Shown here: in pieces, positions 15,547-23,557 of the stretch | How the letters are laid out: every line of letters starts with the position of its first letter | Numbering within the stretch: the stretch's first letter is position 1 | From: an uncultured Terriglobales bacterium | Lineage (GTDB): Bacteria > Acidobacteriota > Terriglobia > Terriglobales > Acidobacteriaceae | Direction: 5' to 3' | Assembly (NCBI GenBank): GCA_955652395.1 | Contig: CATPBJ010000043.1 | Span: 1-45,731, forward strand | DNA length: 45,731 nucleotides | Translations under genes and position numbers: made by a program | Notes under the pieces: model-generated | The model's input: only the letters and a program-made list of their open reading frames with translations | What the model was told of the DNA's origin: nothing | Database searches by the model: none

Positions 15547-16763
15547 CGGGTCACCTCAGGTTTCACAGCTTCCGCGCGGAGTCGGGCGCGGGAGCGCGAC
15601 GGCAGGCCCAGAATGCGAATGAATCCTTCCGCGTCTTTCTGGTCGTAGCTGTCGCCCATGGTGAACGACGAAAGATCGGTACGGTAGAGCGAATTCTCGG
15701 AGTGGCGGCTGACCACCGACACGTTGCCCTTGTACAGCGAGAGCGTCGTTGTGCCTGTAATGCCTTGTTGGGTCTTGTCAACGAATGCGTCGAGCGCTTC
15801 GCGCAGCGGAGTGAACCAGAGACCGAAGTAAGCCAGCTCTGCATACTTCAAAGCAATGTGTTGCTTGAAGTGCATGAGGTCACGCTCCAGGCACAAGGCT
15901 TCGAGTTCACGATGGCCTGCAATCAGCAGAGTTCCGCCCGGCGTTTCGTAACACCCGCGGGACTTGATCCCGACAAACCGGTTCTCTACCAGATCGATGC
16001 GGCCAATTGCATTGCGACCGCCGATCTCGTTCAGCAACTCGACCAGCGAAACCGGGTCGAGCTTCATGCCGTTCACCGAAACCGGAGTTCCCTTTTCAAA
16101 CCCGATCACGACCTGCTCCTCGCGATCCGGAGCTTCCTGCGGGGAACGGGTTAACTGCCAGGTGCTGGGAAGAGGAGCGTTGCCTGCGTCTTCCAGTTCC
16201 CCGCCCTCGTGGCTGATGTGCCAAAGATTGCGATCGCGGCTGTGGATCTTCTCCCGGCTGGCGGTGACGGAAATGCCTCGCTTCTCGGCATAGTCGAGAC
16301 AGTCTTCCCGCGACTTCAAAGTCCATTCCCGCCACGGCGCAATCACTTTGAGTTCCGGAGCGAGCGCCTGGTACGCCAGTTCGAAGCGGACCTGATCGTT
16401 GCCTTTGCCCGTGCAACCGTGCGCGACGGCGGTTGCGCCTTCGCGGAGCGCCACCTCCACCTGATGTTTGGCAATCACCGGCCGAGCCAACGACGTGCCC
16501 AGCAGATATTTGTGTTCGTACACCGCGCCCGCTCGCAACGCGGGGAATACGTATCCGGTGAGAAATTCCTCGCGCATGTCTTCGACGACGACCTTGCTGG
16601 CGCCCGTCTTATATGCTTTCTCGACGACCGCTTCAATGTCGTCACCCTGGCCAACGTCTCCAACCATGGCAATCACGTCGTAGCAATAGTTTTCCTTCAG
16701 CCACGGAATGATGATGGAGGTATCCAGACCTCCGGAGTATGCGAGCACAACTTTGTCAGCCAT
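15543..16763 (-). CDS. argG: Argininosuccinate synthase
   Basis: ATP-dependent ligation of citrulline and aspartate. The N-type ATP pyrophosphatase loop VVLAYSGGLDTSI is at the N-terminus, followed by the family segments AHGCTGKGNDQVRFE and DRNLWHISHEGGELED. Length 406 residues fits the type found in most bacteria (about 400). It overlaps argF by eight bases at its start and argH by four at its end. Confidence 0.96.
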   Translation of the reverse strand: MADKVVLAYSGGLDTSIIIPWLKENYCYDVIAMVGDVGQGDDIEAVVEKAYKTGASKVVVEDMREEFLTGYVFPALRAGAVYEHKYLLGTSLARPVIAKHQVEVALREGATAVAHGCTGKGNDQVRFELAYQALAPELKVIAPWREWTLKSREDCLDYAEKRGISVTASREKIHSRDRNLWHISHEGGELEDAGNAPLPSTWQLTRSPQEAPDREEQVVIGFEKGTPVSVNGMKLDPVSLVELLNEIGGRNAIGRIDLVENRFVGIKSRGCYETPGGTLLIAGHRELEALCLERDLMHFKQHIALKYAELAYFGLWFTPLREALDAFVDKTQQGITGTTTLSLYKGNVSVVSRHSENSLYRTDLSSFTMGDSYDQKDAEGFIRILGLPSRSRARLRAEAVKPEVTR

Positions 16764-17769
16764 TTGCGTTCCTCGAATTCGAGCGGCCCACCTTGCCGCC
16801 GAGCAGTAACAACAGAATGGCCTTCTGCACGTGCAAGCGGCTTTCCGCCTGGTCGAAGACTACGGAACGGTCGGAGTCCATAATTGCGTCCGTGATCTCC
16901 ATTCCGCGGTGCGCGGGCAAGCAGTGCATGAAGACGGCGTGAGGCGCCGCGCCGGCCACGAGCTCTTCATTTACCTGGTAGGGCGGGAAAATCTGGTTCC
17001 GCTCCTGCTCTTCGTGCTCATGACCCATGCTGGTCCAGGCATCAGTATAGACCGCGTCTGCCCCGTCCACAGCCTGTTTTGGATCGTTGAGGATTTCGAT
17101 GACCGCACCCGTTTGTTGCGCGAGTTCACGGGCGTCGGCCACGATTTGCGGATCGCAGCCATAGCCCCGGGGCGTAGCGATGCGAATCCGAGAGCCCAGA
17201 GTCGCCGCGGTCAGGAGCAGAGAATGGGCCACGTTGTTGCCGTCGCCAACGTAGGCGAGGCAGATTTTCTTGAGATCGCCGAATCGCTCCAGTAAGGTGA
17301 AGTAGTCAGCCAGCGCCTGGCAGGGATGTTCCAGATCGCTAAGCGCGTTGATCACAGGAATACAGGCATGCTCGGCCATTCCTTCGACTGTACTGTGCGA
17401 ATACGTACGCAAGACGACGGCATCCACCCACCGTTCCACGTTGTGCGCAATGTCGCTTAAGTTTTCGCGCGCATCGAGACGGCCAGCAGTCTGGTCCATG
17501 AAGAAAGCGTTGCCGCCCATGCTCGCCATGCCGGCTTCGAAGGTGAGGCGGGTCCGCAGCGACTGCTTTTCGAAAAACATCACCATCTGTTTGCCGGCGA
17601 GTGCTGTGCGGAAACTAGAGGGACGCGTTTTCAACAGTCCGGCGAGATGGAAAATGGTTTCAATCTCGATCGGGCTGAGATCGCGGATCGAGATCAGATC
17701 GCGGCCTGGAAAAGTCGTGGTTGCCGGAGGAGTTGCGACCTGAGTAGTTTGGAATGGCTGGCTGCTCAA
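16756..17769 (-). CDS. argF: Ornithine carbamoyltransferase
   Basis: Condenses ornithine with carbamoyl phosphate to citrulline. Motifs: the carbamoyl-phosphate loop reads SLRTR (in FFEKQSLRTRLTFE) where the classical form is STRTR; HPCQALADYFTL; YVGDGNNVAHSLL; and HCLPAHRG with the catalytic Cys. These distinguish it from aspartate carbamoyltransferase. Length 337 residues includes a short N-terminal extension ([20 protein letters not shown]). The SLRTR variant occurs in other OTCases as well, so I do not take it as loss of function. An acetylornithine-specific form cannot be fully ruled out, but argJ in the operon argues for ornithine. Confidence 0.93.
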   Translation of the reverse strand: MSSQPFQTTQVATPPATTTFPGRDLISIRDLSPIEIETIFHLAGLLKTRPSSFRTALAGKQMVMFFEKQSLRTRLTFEAGMASMGGNAFFMDQTAGRLDARENLSDIAHNVERWVDAVVLRTYSHSTVEGMAEHACIPVINALSDLEHPCQALADYFTLLERFGDLKKICLAYVGDGNNVAHSLLLTAATLGSRIRIATPRGYGCDPQIVADARELAQQTGAVIEILNDPKQAVDGADAVYTDAWTSMGHEHEEQERNQIFPPYQVNEELVAGAAPHAVFMHCLPAHRGMEITDAIMDSDRSVVFDQAESRLHVQKAILLLLLGGKVGRSNSRNANG

Positions 17770-19022
17770 CGTAGTGGTCTCCTTCTGCTTGGCTTTGCGC
17801 GACTGCTCAACAGCTTCTTCGGTTGGGTGGATGTCAGAGCCGTGTCGAGGGCACGGATCACCAAGTCCACGTGGGCTTTCTGAATGATGTAGGGCGGCAG
17901 GAAACGCAGTACTGTGTCCTGCGTGCGGTTAATGAGGATGCCGCGATCCAGCAATTGCACAACGACCGCCTTCGCCCGGTCGGCCGAATCGAGATTCATA
18001 CCCAGCATCAGGCCCATGCCGCGAATTTCGCGGACGCAGGCGTGCTTGGCTTTCAGTCCTTCCAGTTTGGTGCGGAAGTAGTCTCCGGTTTGGCGTATGG
18101 GTCCTAACATGCGATCAAGGACGCGCAGAAACTCGACAGCCACAGCACACGCTAAGGGCCCGCCGCCGAAGGTGGTGCCGTGCATTCCGGGATGCATGCC
18201 GCTGGCGACGCGATCGGTCGTCAACAGCGCTCCCAGCGGAAGGCCTGCAGCAAGCGGCTTCGCGACGGTGACAATGTCGGGCTGAATCCCGTAGTGCTGG
18301 TAGGCAAAATAACGTCCGGTGCGGCCTAGCCCGCATTGGATTTCGTCGAGAATCAGCAGCGCTCCGGTGCGGTCGCAGAGCTGCCGCGCCGTCTGCAGAA
18401 ATTCAGGACTCAGTGGACGGATTCCGCCTTCCCCCTGAATAGTCTCCAGGCAAATGGCGCAGACGCTGCCGTCAAATTGCCGCTTGAGATCGTCGACATC
18501 GTTGAAGGCAACGAACCCCACTCCCGGCACGAGCGGCGCGAAAGGATGCCGATACTTCTCTTGCCCGGTCGTGGCTAACGAGCCAAACGTCCTGCCATGA
18601 AAAGAATTCTCCAGCGCCAGCAGACGCCACTTGGCTTTGTGGCCGTTGTTGTTCTGGGTACGCGCGAAGGCGCGGGCCAGCTTGAGCGCGCCTTCCCAGG
18701 CCTCGGTGCCGCTGTTGCAGAAAAACGCCTTGTCCAAACCGGAGATCCTGGTCAGCCGCTTCGCCAGCTCCGCCTGGAACTCGTGGAAGAACAGATTCGA
18801 CACATGAATCAGTCGGCCGGCCTGTCGCTTCAATGTGGACTGAATCACGGGATGCGCATGACCCAAAGCGTTGACGCCAATCCCGCTGAGGAAGTCGAGA
18901 TACCGTTTGCCCTGCGAATCCCATAGATAGACGCCCCGCCCGCGCTCAAACAACACGCGCTGGCGATCGTAGGTGGGAAGCAGTAGCTTCGATTCGGAGC
19001 GGACGACGGTAGCGAGGCTCAT
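17766..19022 (-). CDS. argD: Acetylornithine aminotransferase
   Basis: PLP-dependent class III aminotransferase converting N-acetylglutamate semialdehyde to N-acetylornithine. The start at 19022 ([11 protein letters not shown]) overlaps the argB stop; the longer frame to 19508 runs through argB in the wrong frame. Motifs: [32 protein letters not shown], the [14 protein letters not shown] strand with the cofactor Asp, and the PLP lysine in [15 protein letters not shown]. Length 418 residues. Some enzymes of this group also act on succinyl-DAP in lysine synthesis. Confidence 0.94.
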   Translation of the reverse strand: MSLATVVRSESKLLLPTYDRQRVLFERGRGVYLWDSQGKRYLDFLSGIGVNALGHAHPVIQSTLKRQAGRLIHVSNLFFHEFQAELAKRLTRISGLDKAFFCNSGTEAWEGALKLARAFARTQNNNGHKAKWRLLALENSFHGRTFGSLATTGQEKYRHPFAPLVPGVGFVAFNDVDDLKRQFDGSVCAICLETIQGEGGIRPLSPEFLQTARQLCDRTGALLILDEIQCGLGRTGRYFAYQHYGIQPDIVTVAKPLAAGLPLGALLTTDRVASGMHPGMHGTTFGGGPLACAVAVEFLRVLDRMLGPIRQTGDYFRTKLEGLKAKHACVREIRGMGLMLGMNLDSADRAKAVVVQLLDRGILINRTQDTVLRFLPPYIIQKAHVDLVIRALDTALTSTQPKKLLSSRAKPSRRRPLR

Positions 19023-19804
19023 GCGACGATCACCTCTGTGCCACCGTCGAGCTTGGTGAGATAAAACTGCGGCAGCGTGTCGGCCTGTGCCGCCGGCAGG
19101 ATGCGTACCCTGCCCACACCTTTGCGCAGCGCCTGTCCGCAGGCCTCGAGCTTGGGCAACATGCCGCCGGCAATCTCCGCGCTCTCGACCATGGCGGAGA
19201 TCTGCTTGGTATTCAGCCACGGCATCACCGTGCCTTCGGCATTCTTCACGCCGGCGACGTCGGTGAGGAAAATGAGCGTGTCGGCATGGCAGGCGACCGC
19301 GCAGGCCGATGCCATCTGGTCCGCGTTCACGTTGTAATACTCGCCGTCCGAACCCAGGGCCACCGAGGACAGCACCGGAACTCCACCCAGCCCCCAGATG
19401 GCCTCCAGCCAACGCGGTTCGACTGAGCAGATTTCTCCCACGTACCCCAGGTCGTAGCCCTGCGTCTGTTTTTTGCGGGCGCGGAACGCCATGCCGTCTC
19501 CACCGCACAGTCCAATGGCGGGGCGTCCCGCGGCAACGATGGCCGCCACCAGACTCTTGTTCACGATTCCAGCCAGGACCATCAGAGCGACATCGCGGGT
19601 CTCAGCATCGGTAATGCGCAAGCCGTTTACGAAATCGCTTTCCTTGCCCAGAAGCTTCAGCGTCCGGGTAAGAGCGGCCCCGCCGCCGTGCACCACCGTG
19701 ACGCGGTGACCGTCTTCTGCCAACTCAACCATGGCGAGAGCGCACTTGTGCAGCGTGGCCTTGTCTTCGAGTGCCGCGCCGCCGAGCTTGATCACAATCT
19801 TCAC
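19019..19804 (-). CDS. argB: Acetylglutamate kinase
   Basis: Phosphorylates N-acetylglutamate, usually the arginine-controlled step. An amino acid kinase of 261 residues. Motifs: IKLGGAALED at the N-terminus, VVHGGGAALTRTL, the FVNGLRITDAETRDVA substrate segment, NVNADQMASACA and LIFLTDVAGVKN. It lacks a long N-terminal helix, the feature that in arginine-sensitive hexameric enzymes allows feedback inhibition. From length alone this one may be an insensitive dimer, which is an inference. It overlaps argC and argD by four bases each. Confidence 0.95.
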   Translation of the reverse strand: MKIVIKLGGAALEDKATLHKCALAMVELAEDGHRVTVVHGGGAALTRTLKLLGKESDFVNGLRITDAETRDVALMVLAGIVNKSLVAAIVAAGRPAIGLCGGDGMAFRARKKQTQGYDLGYVGEICSVEPRWLEAIWGLGGVPVLSSVALGSDGEYYNVNADQMASACAVACHADTLIFLTDVAGVKNAEGTVMPWLNTKQISAMVESAEIAGGMLPKLEACGQALRKGVGRVRILPAAQADTLPQFYLTKLDGGTEVIVA

Positions 19805-20847
19805 TGCAGGCCTTCCTGTTCCTTAAACCCATACATGAGGTTCATGTTCTGAACTGCTTGTCCGGCTGCGCCTTTCAACAGGTTGTCCACGCAGGACACG
19901 AGCACCAGACGGCGCCCGTCTTTCGCCAGGCAAAAACCCAGATCGCAGTAGTTGGTGTGGAGAGAAAACTGGATCTGCGGCAACTTCGGCGTGGCGAAGA
20001 CGCGAACCCACGGCTTGCCCACATAGAAATCGTGAAAGCAAGACTCCACTTCCGCAGATTTCATCTCACGCTTTAGATGAACGTAAATAGTAGAGAGGAT
20101 TCCTCGGGGAATCGGCAGCAGGTGCGGAGTGAAAATCAGCTCACTCGAATCCAGCTTCAACTGCTCGAGCATCTCTCCGACATGGCGGTGTCCAAACACC
20201 GAGTAGGCGGAAAGGTTGTCCGCTACGGAAACGAAGTGGGTGCGCGCCGTCGCTTCCTTGCCCGCGCCCGAGACACCCGACTTCGAATCGGAAATGATGC
20301 CCTTCTCGCGATCCACGATGTCCGCTGCGAGGAGCGGCGCCAGAGCAAGAATCACCGAAGTGGCATAGCAGCCGGGATTGGCCACCAGCACTGCGCCCGG
20401 AAGCCGGCCGCCATTCAACTCTGGAAGACCGTACACGGCTTTCTTCGTGAGATCAGCCGCAGTGACCGCATCCTCGTCGTGGAAGCCGTAGACGGCGCGG
20501 TTTTGCGACTGTTGCAATCGCCAGGCGCCGCTGAGGTCGACTATGCGCAGACCATGCGCAATCGCTTCCGGCACCAGGGCGCGAGATACCTCATGGGGCG
20601 TGGCCAAAAACAGCAGTTCAATCTCGCGGCGCCTGAGCTCAGCGCAAGACCAGGGCTGCAGTGGATAGCCCCCATTTCCGGAGATGGCGGGATACATGTC
20701 CGCGAGATTGGCCTCTACCGAAGCTTCGCCGGAACGCTGAAGCATCACCGGAGTTTCAACGCCGGGGTGGCGCAGAAGAATACGGGCCAGTTCGAAGCCG
20801 GAGTATCCAGTCGCACCCAGGATTGCGGTTCTAAGCTTGGCTGCCAT
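19801..20847 (-). CDS. argC: N-acetyl-gamma-glutamyl-phosphate reductase
   Basis: NADPH-dependent reduction of acetylglutamyl phosphate. The start at 20847 (MAAKLRTAILGATGYSGFEL) gives a Rossmann motif right at the N-terminus. The frame extension to 20958 translates argR DNA in the wrong frame. The catalytic Cys is in VANPGCYATSVILALAPL. GVSGAGKEA and HRHVGEM are typical. Length 348 residues is normal for type 1 ArgC. The ATG shares its first base with the last base of the argR stop. Confidence 0.95.
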   Translation of the reverse strand: MAAKLRTAILGATGYSGFELARILLRHPGVETPVMLQRSGEASVEANLADMYPAISGNGGYPLQPWSCAELRRREIELLFLATPHEVSRALVPEAIAHGLRIVDLSGAWRLQQSQNRAVYGFHDEDAVTAADLTKKAVYGLPELNGGRLPGAVLVANPGCYATSVILALAPLLAADIVDREKGIISDSKSGVSGAGKEATARTHFVSVADNLSAYSVFGHRHVGEMLEQLKLDSSELIFTPHLLPIPRGILSTIYVHLKREMKSAEVESCFHDFYVGKPWVRVFATPKLPQIQFSLHTNYCDLGFCLAKDGRRLVLVSCVDNLLKGAAGQAVQNMNLMYGFKEQEGLQ

Positions 20848-21287
20848 CAGGCGAGCATCTCCTGAATGCGGGCGGCCAGCCGCTTTGCGCCCCGGTTGTC
20901 GGAACAGACCATCAATATTGTGTCGTCCCCTGCGATGGTTCCGATGGCTTCCTCCCAATCCTGGCCGTCGAGTGCAGCGGCCACAGGCTGCGCGCTGCCT
21001 ACCGTCGTCTTGATGACCAGCAGGTTTTGCGCCGCTTTCACTTCCAACCCGAACTCCCTGACCAGGCGCGAAACCGGCGGCAAGGCAGGTTCCGAGGCCG
21101 CTTCACTCGGTAGCACGTACCCTGCTCCGGTCTTGACCAGGCCAAGCTCGTGAATATCGCGCGAGAGCGTCGCCTGCCCGACTTTCAAACCGCGCCTGCC
21201 CAGAGCGCGCTGCAGGTCTTCCTGGCTGCCGACTGCGCTGTTTTCCAGCAGTTCCAGGATGACCCTCTGTCGCAGCGGTTTGCTCAT
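20847..21287 (-). CDS. argR: Arginine repressor
   Basis: A hexameric arginine-binding transcription factor of 146 residues. The N-terminal winged helix has QEDLQRALGRRGLKVGQATLSRDIHELGLVK, given here in parts: the recognition motif is QATLSRDI. The C-terminal domain has VKAAQNLLVIKTTVGSA and the arginine-binding IAGDDTILMVC with the conserved GDD. As first gene of the operon it most likely represses itself and all arg genes. Two ARG boxes overlap and precede its start codon (21287-21320). Confidence 0.96.
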   Translation of the reverse strand: MSKPLRQRVILELLENSAVGSQEDLQRALGRRGLKVGQATLSRDIHELGLVKTGAGYVLPSEAASEPALPPVSRLVREFGLEVKAAQNLLVIKTTVGSAQPVAAALDGQDWEEAIGTIAGDDTILMVCSDNRGAKRLAARIQEMLA

Positions 21288-21320
21288 GAATGACTATTCA
21301 TCGTACTGAATAATTATTCA
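21287..21320 (-). promoter_or_regulatory. Two ARG boxes (ArgR operators)
   Basis: TGAATGACTATTCA (21287-21300, overlapping the argR start codon) and TGAATAATTATTCA (21307-21320, a perfect palindrome) fit the known ARG box core TGAAT-4-ATTCA. Their centres are 20 bases apart, close to the 21-base spacing of classical paired ARG boxes. They lie just downstream of the -10, so repressor binding would block RNA polymerase. Confidence 0.93.
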
Positions 21321-21323
21321 TCT

Positions 21324-21351
21324 ATGGTATTGGGTATGCCGCGGATGTCAA
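21324..21351 (-). promoter_or_regulatory. Sigma70-like promoter of the arginine operon
   Basis: Read on the minus strand, TTGACA (21346-21351) is followed after 16 bases by TACCAT (21324-21329). The -35 is perfect and the -10 matches four of six consensus bases. The first ARG box begins three bases after the -10. Confidence 0.75.
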
Positions 21352-21376
21352 GTAGAAATTTCGATGCGAGTAATCA

Positions 21377-21487
21377 CAATGTAGGCGCGAGCGTCCCCGC
21401 TCGTGCTGGGCTTAGCGCGACTCATATGAGTGGCGGTAGGCGGGGATATTGCGGTCAGCACGAGCGGGGACGCTCGCGCCTACATTG
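21377..21487. repeat. Perfect 32-base inverted repeat
   Basis: The 32 bases at 21377-21408 (beginning CAATGTAGGCGCGAGC) and 21456-21487 are perfect inverted copies separated by 47 bases. The arm itself has the internal stem GAGCGTCCCCGCTC. It sits between the divergent-in-function argR promoter and the 3' end of lysC (21497). It shares the CGCGCC-ACATTGA end with 1462-1490. It is probably a non-autonomous mobile hairpin that may also terminate lysC transcription. Confidence 0.9.
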
Positions 21488-21496
21488 AAATCCTCA

Positions 21497-22951
21497 CTAC
21501 CAGGCGCCTTCTGCCTGGCACATGGCCAGCGAGGCGCTCTGCTCTACGACAGGTTCCGATTTTGAGAAGAACGCCCGATGCAGACGTTGTACCGCTTCCA
21601 CGGCGCGTGATTCGTCCACCAGGAAGCTGATGTTCCGCTCAGAGGCACCCTGGCAGATCATGCGCACGTCGATATCCCCAAGGGCGCGAAACGCCTGGCT
21701 GGCGATTTCCGGACGGCGCCGGACCTGCTCTCCTACCAGACAGACCAGCGCCTTGTGATTTTCCCAGCGTACATTGGCCATCCCTTTCAGTTCTTCGGCG
21801 ACCGCCGGCAGAGCCGATACCGAGCTCACCAGCAGCGCCAGGCTGCCGCGTGAAGCAGACAACAGGTCCAGACCGTGCTGATGACGCTCGAAGACGTCGA
21901 AGACCTCGCGCAACAGTTCGGACGCAAACCAGCGCACCGGCTCTACGTCCACGATGGCAACGCCGCACTTCGAGGTGATGGCTTTGACCCCGTCACCTTC
22001 ACCGCACGCTACGATTTCGGTCCCGGCGCAATCCGGATTGCGGGAATTGAGCACCCACACCGGAATATCGTTGCGCATGGCCGGCACCAGCGTCGCGGGG
22101 TGCAGCACCTTGGCGCCGAAATAGGCCAGGTCGGCTGCTTCATCGAAGCTCATGCGAGGAACGCGGCGAGCGTCCGGGCACAGATTGGGATCGGTGGTCA
22201 TGATGCCGTCCACGTCAGTCCATATTTCGATCCGCTGGGCGTGCACACCGGCACCCACGATCGAGGCGCTGAAATCGGAACCGCCGCGACCCAGCGTGGT
22301 AGGAATACCGTCCCGAGTAGCGCCCACAAATCCGCCCATCACCGGGACCTGACCCGATTCCAGTAACGGCACCAGAACAGCTTGCAGGCGCTGATTCGTT
22401 TCTTCCCACAGGGGCGTCGCCCGGGTATGCGCGGCGTCGGTGACTATGCACTTTCTGGCGTCAACCAAAGCGGCATCCACTCCGGCCGATCGAAGGGCCG
22501 ACTGTACCAGCTTGGACGAAAGAGATTCACCCGCCCCCAAGAGACTGTCCTGGGAGCGCGGAGTAAACGCCTTTTCCGCAGCGATGGCGAGCAGCATTTT
22601 GTCCAGGACCTTGAATTCGTTCGCGAACTCGCTGAACAGGGGGCTGCGTTCATCACCTTTCGACAGTCCGCTGGCAACGGTCTCGTGCCGCCGGTGGAGA
22701 ACTTGAAGAATTTCGCGGGCGGAGTCAAGGTGTCCTGCTGCGGCAGACCAGCCAGCGTTCATCAACTGGTCGGTGATTTTGGCCAAGGCGCTGACCACCA
22801 CAACAGGGCGGTGAGGCGATGGCCGTAGCACCAGTTGGCACAGGCGGCGAATGGCGGCCGCGTCCTCCACCGAAGTGCCGCCGAATTTCATGACAACACA
22901 TTCGAAATGCTGGCTCGCTGCTTCCCTGCTCGCTTCCGACGGGTCGGTCAT
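21497..22951 (-). CDS. lysC: Aspartate kinase
   Basis: First step of the aspartate family pathway (lysine, threonine, methionine, isoleucine). 484 residues; amino acid kinase fold with VMKFGGTSVEDAAAI at the N-terminus, VVVVSALAKITDQL, GRGGSDFSA and WTDVDGIMTTDP. The C-terminal third carries two ACT-like regulatory domains (about 330-480). The ATG at 22951 has AAAGGGAG seven bases upstream; the longer frame to 23014 enters the leader. It is not fused to homoserine dehydrogenase. It is preceded by a leader peptide ORF and terminator (23000-23169), so transcription is probably attenuated in response to threonine charging, in addition to feedback on the enzyme. Confidence 0.94.
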   Translation of the reverse strand: MTDPSEASREAASQHFECVVMKFGGTSVEDAAAIRRLCQLVLRPSPHRPVVVVSALAKITDQLMNAGWSAAAGHLDSAREILQVLHRRHETVASGLSKGDERSPLFSEFANEFKVLDKMLLAIAAEKAFTPRSQDSLLGAGESLSSKLVQSALRSAGVDAALVDARKCIVTDAAHTRATPLWEETNQRLQAVLVPLLESGQVPVMGGFVGATRDGIPTTLGRGGSDFSASIVGAGVHAQRIEIWTDVDGIMTTDPNLCPDARRVPRMSFDEAADLAYFGAKVLHPATLVPAMRNDIPVWVLNSRNPDCAGTEIVACGEGDGVKAITSKCGVAIVDVEPVRWFASELLREVFDVFERHQHGLDLLSASRGSLALLVSSVSALPAVAEELKGMANVRWENHKALVCLVGEQVRRRPEIASQAFRALGDIDVRMICQGASERNISFLVDESRAVEAVQRLHRAFFSKSEPVVEQSASLAMCQAEGAW

Positions 22952-22999
22952 CTTGTCTCCCTTTGGTTTCTTGTTGGTTGATATCTGAGTTTTTTGGGG

Positions 23000-23039
23000 C
23001 AAACAAAAACCCACCGGCCATTTGCTTCTGGCGGTGGGT
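23000..23039 (-). terminator. Attenuator terminator in the lysC leader
   Basis: On the minus strand ACCCACCGCCA (23039-23029) pairs with TGGCCGGTGGGT (23020-23009), with one bulge, and is followed by TTTTTGTTTG. It lies between the leader ORF and lysC, so it would end transcription before the gene unless the antiterminator forms. Confidence 0.88.
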
Positions 23040-23096
23040 CTTGTCAGCCGTTAAAGCTTTGTGTTTCTCAGCTCACCAGGCGCCCTCCCCCAGAAG
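23025..23096 (-). promoter_or_regulatory. Antiterminator pairing of the lysC leader
   Basis: The leader ORF segment CTTCTGGGGGAGGG (23096-23083) is complementary at 12 of 14 positions to CCCACCGCCAGAAG (23038-23025), which is the 5' arm of the terminator. The two structures are therefore mutually exclusive. The segment begins 13 bases after the last of three clustered Thr ACA codons. Confidence 0.8.
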
Positions 23097-23169
23097 ACAC
23101 GCTAATTCGTGTCGATGTGCCTGTGCTCATCGATGTAATTCGCTTAGCCTTCTGGGAAGTTGCTTTCAT
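23068..23169 (-). CDS. Thr/Ser-rich leader peptide of lysC
   Basis: A 33-codon ORF in the lysC leader. Its central part reads MSTGTSTRISVSS; three Thr codons there are all ACA, which should be rare in a genome this GC-rich, and an Ile codon follows. An internal ATG at 23130 (codon 14) would give a 20-residue peptide and is an equally likely start; neither has a convincing Shine-Dalgarno. The arrangement resembles the classical thr operon leader, where scarce charged threonine stalls the ribosome. Here stalling would expose the antiterminator segment; finishing translation to the stop at 23068 would cover it and let the terminator form. Function is inferred from structure only. Confidence 0.78.
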   Translation of the reverse strand: MKATSQKAKRITSMSTGTSTRISVSSGGGRLVS

Positions 23170-23191
23170 GGTTGCTGTTCGCGAACCTGAT

Positions 23192-23362
23192 CTAGTTGTG
23201 CTGCTCCCGGCCCAATCTAGGATCCGGATTCTCCGGTTTGAATTCCTCAAAGAATTGCATCAGCCGATCAACCAGTCTGCGCCTGCCTCCGATGACGTGG
23301 AGTCCGCTTTCATGCTGATGCTCTTCCAGAATCTTGTTCAATCCACTTTCCAGTTCTTTCAT
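23192..23362 (-). CDS. Small ORF of unknown function upstream of the lysC leader
   Basis: A 56-residue ORF starting MKELESGLNKILEEHQ and ending RLGREQHN. It is charged and predicted mostly helical (ILEEHQHESG, RRRLVDRLMQFFEEF). GAGGGGGT lies about six bases before the ATG, a good ribosome binding site, which makes chance less likely. It ends 22 bases before the first possible start of the leader peptide, so the two may share a transcript. I do not recognise a family. Confidence 0.55.
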   Translation of the reverse strand: MKELESGLNKILEEHQHESGLHVIGGRRRLVDRLMQFFEEFKPENPDPRLGREQHN

Positions 23363-23557
23363 ACCGCACCCCCTCAGCTGGGTTCAATTTACGTTGGATA
23401 CCCGCAAATAATAACGCGATCAAAGCTCCTGAGGCTTCAGCATGAGAGTAGCAATTTTCTGCGGCAAAAAGGAAACTTGAAATTGTGATTCTCAGCATCG
23501 ACAAATTCGATCGGTCCCTGGACCGCCGTTTGAGGGGTTGTTTATCGGTCCAAACCC

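Noticed and set aside
19022..19508. N-terminal extension of the argD frame
   Set aside because: The extension is argB DNA read in another frame, with Arg/Gly-rich sequence; the ATG at 19022 overlaps the argB stop as in the other junctions.
23310..23504. A 64-codon minus-strand frame overlapping the 56-residue ORF
   Set aside because: It lacks a ribosome binding site and family features; the overlapping ORF at 23192-23362 has a good one.
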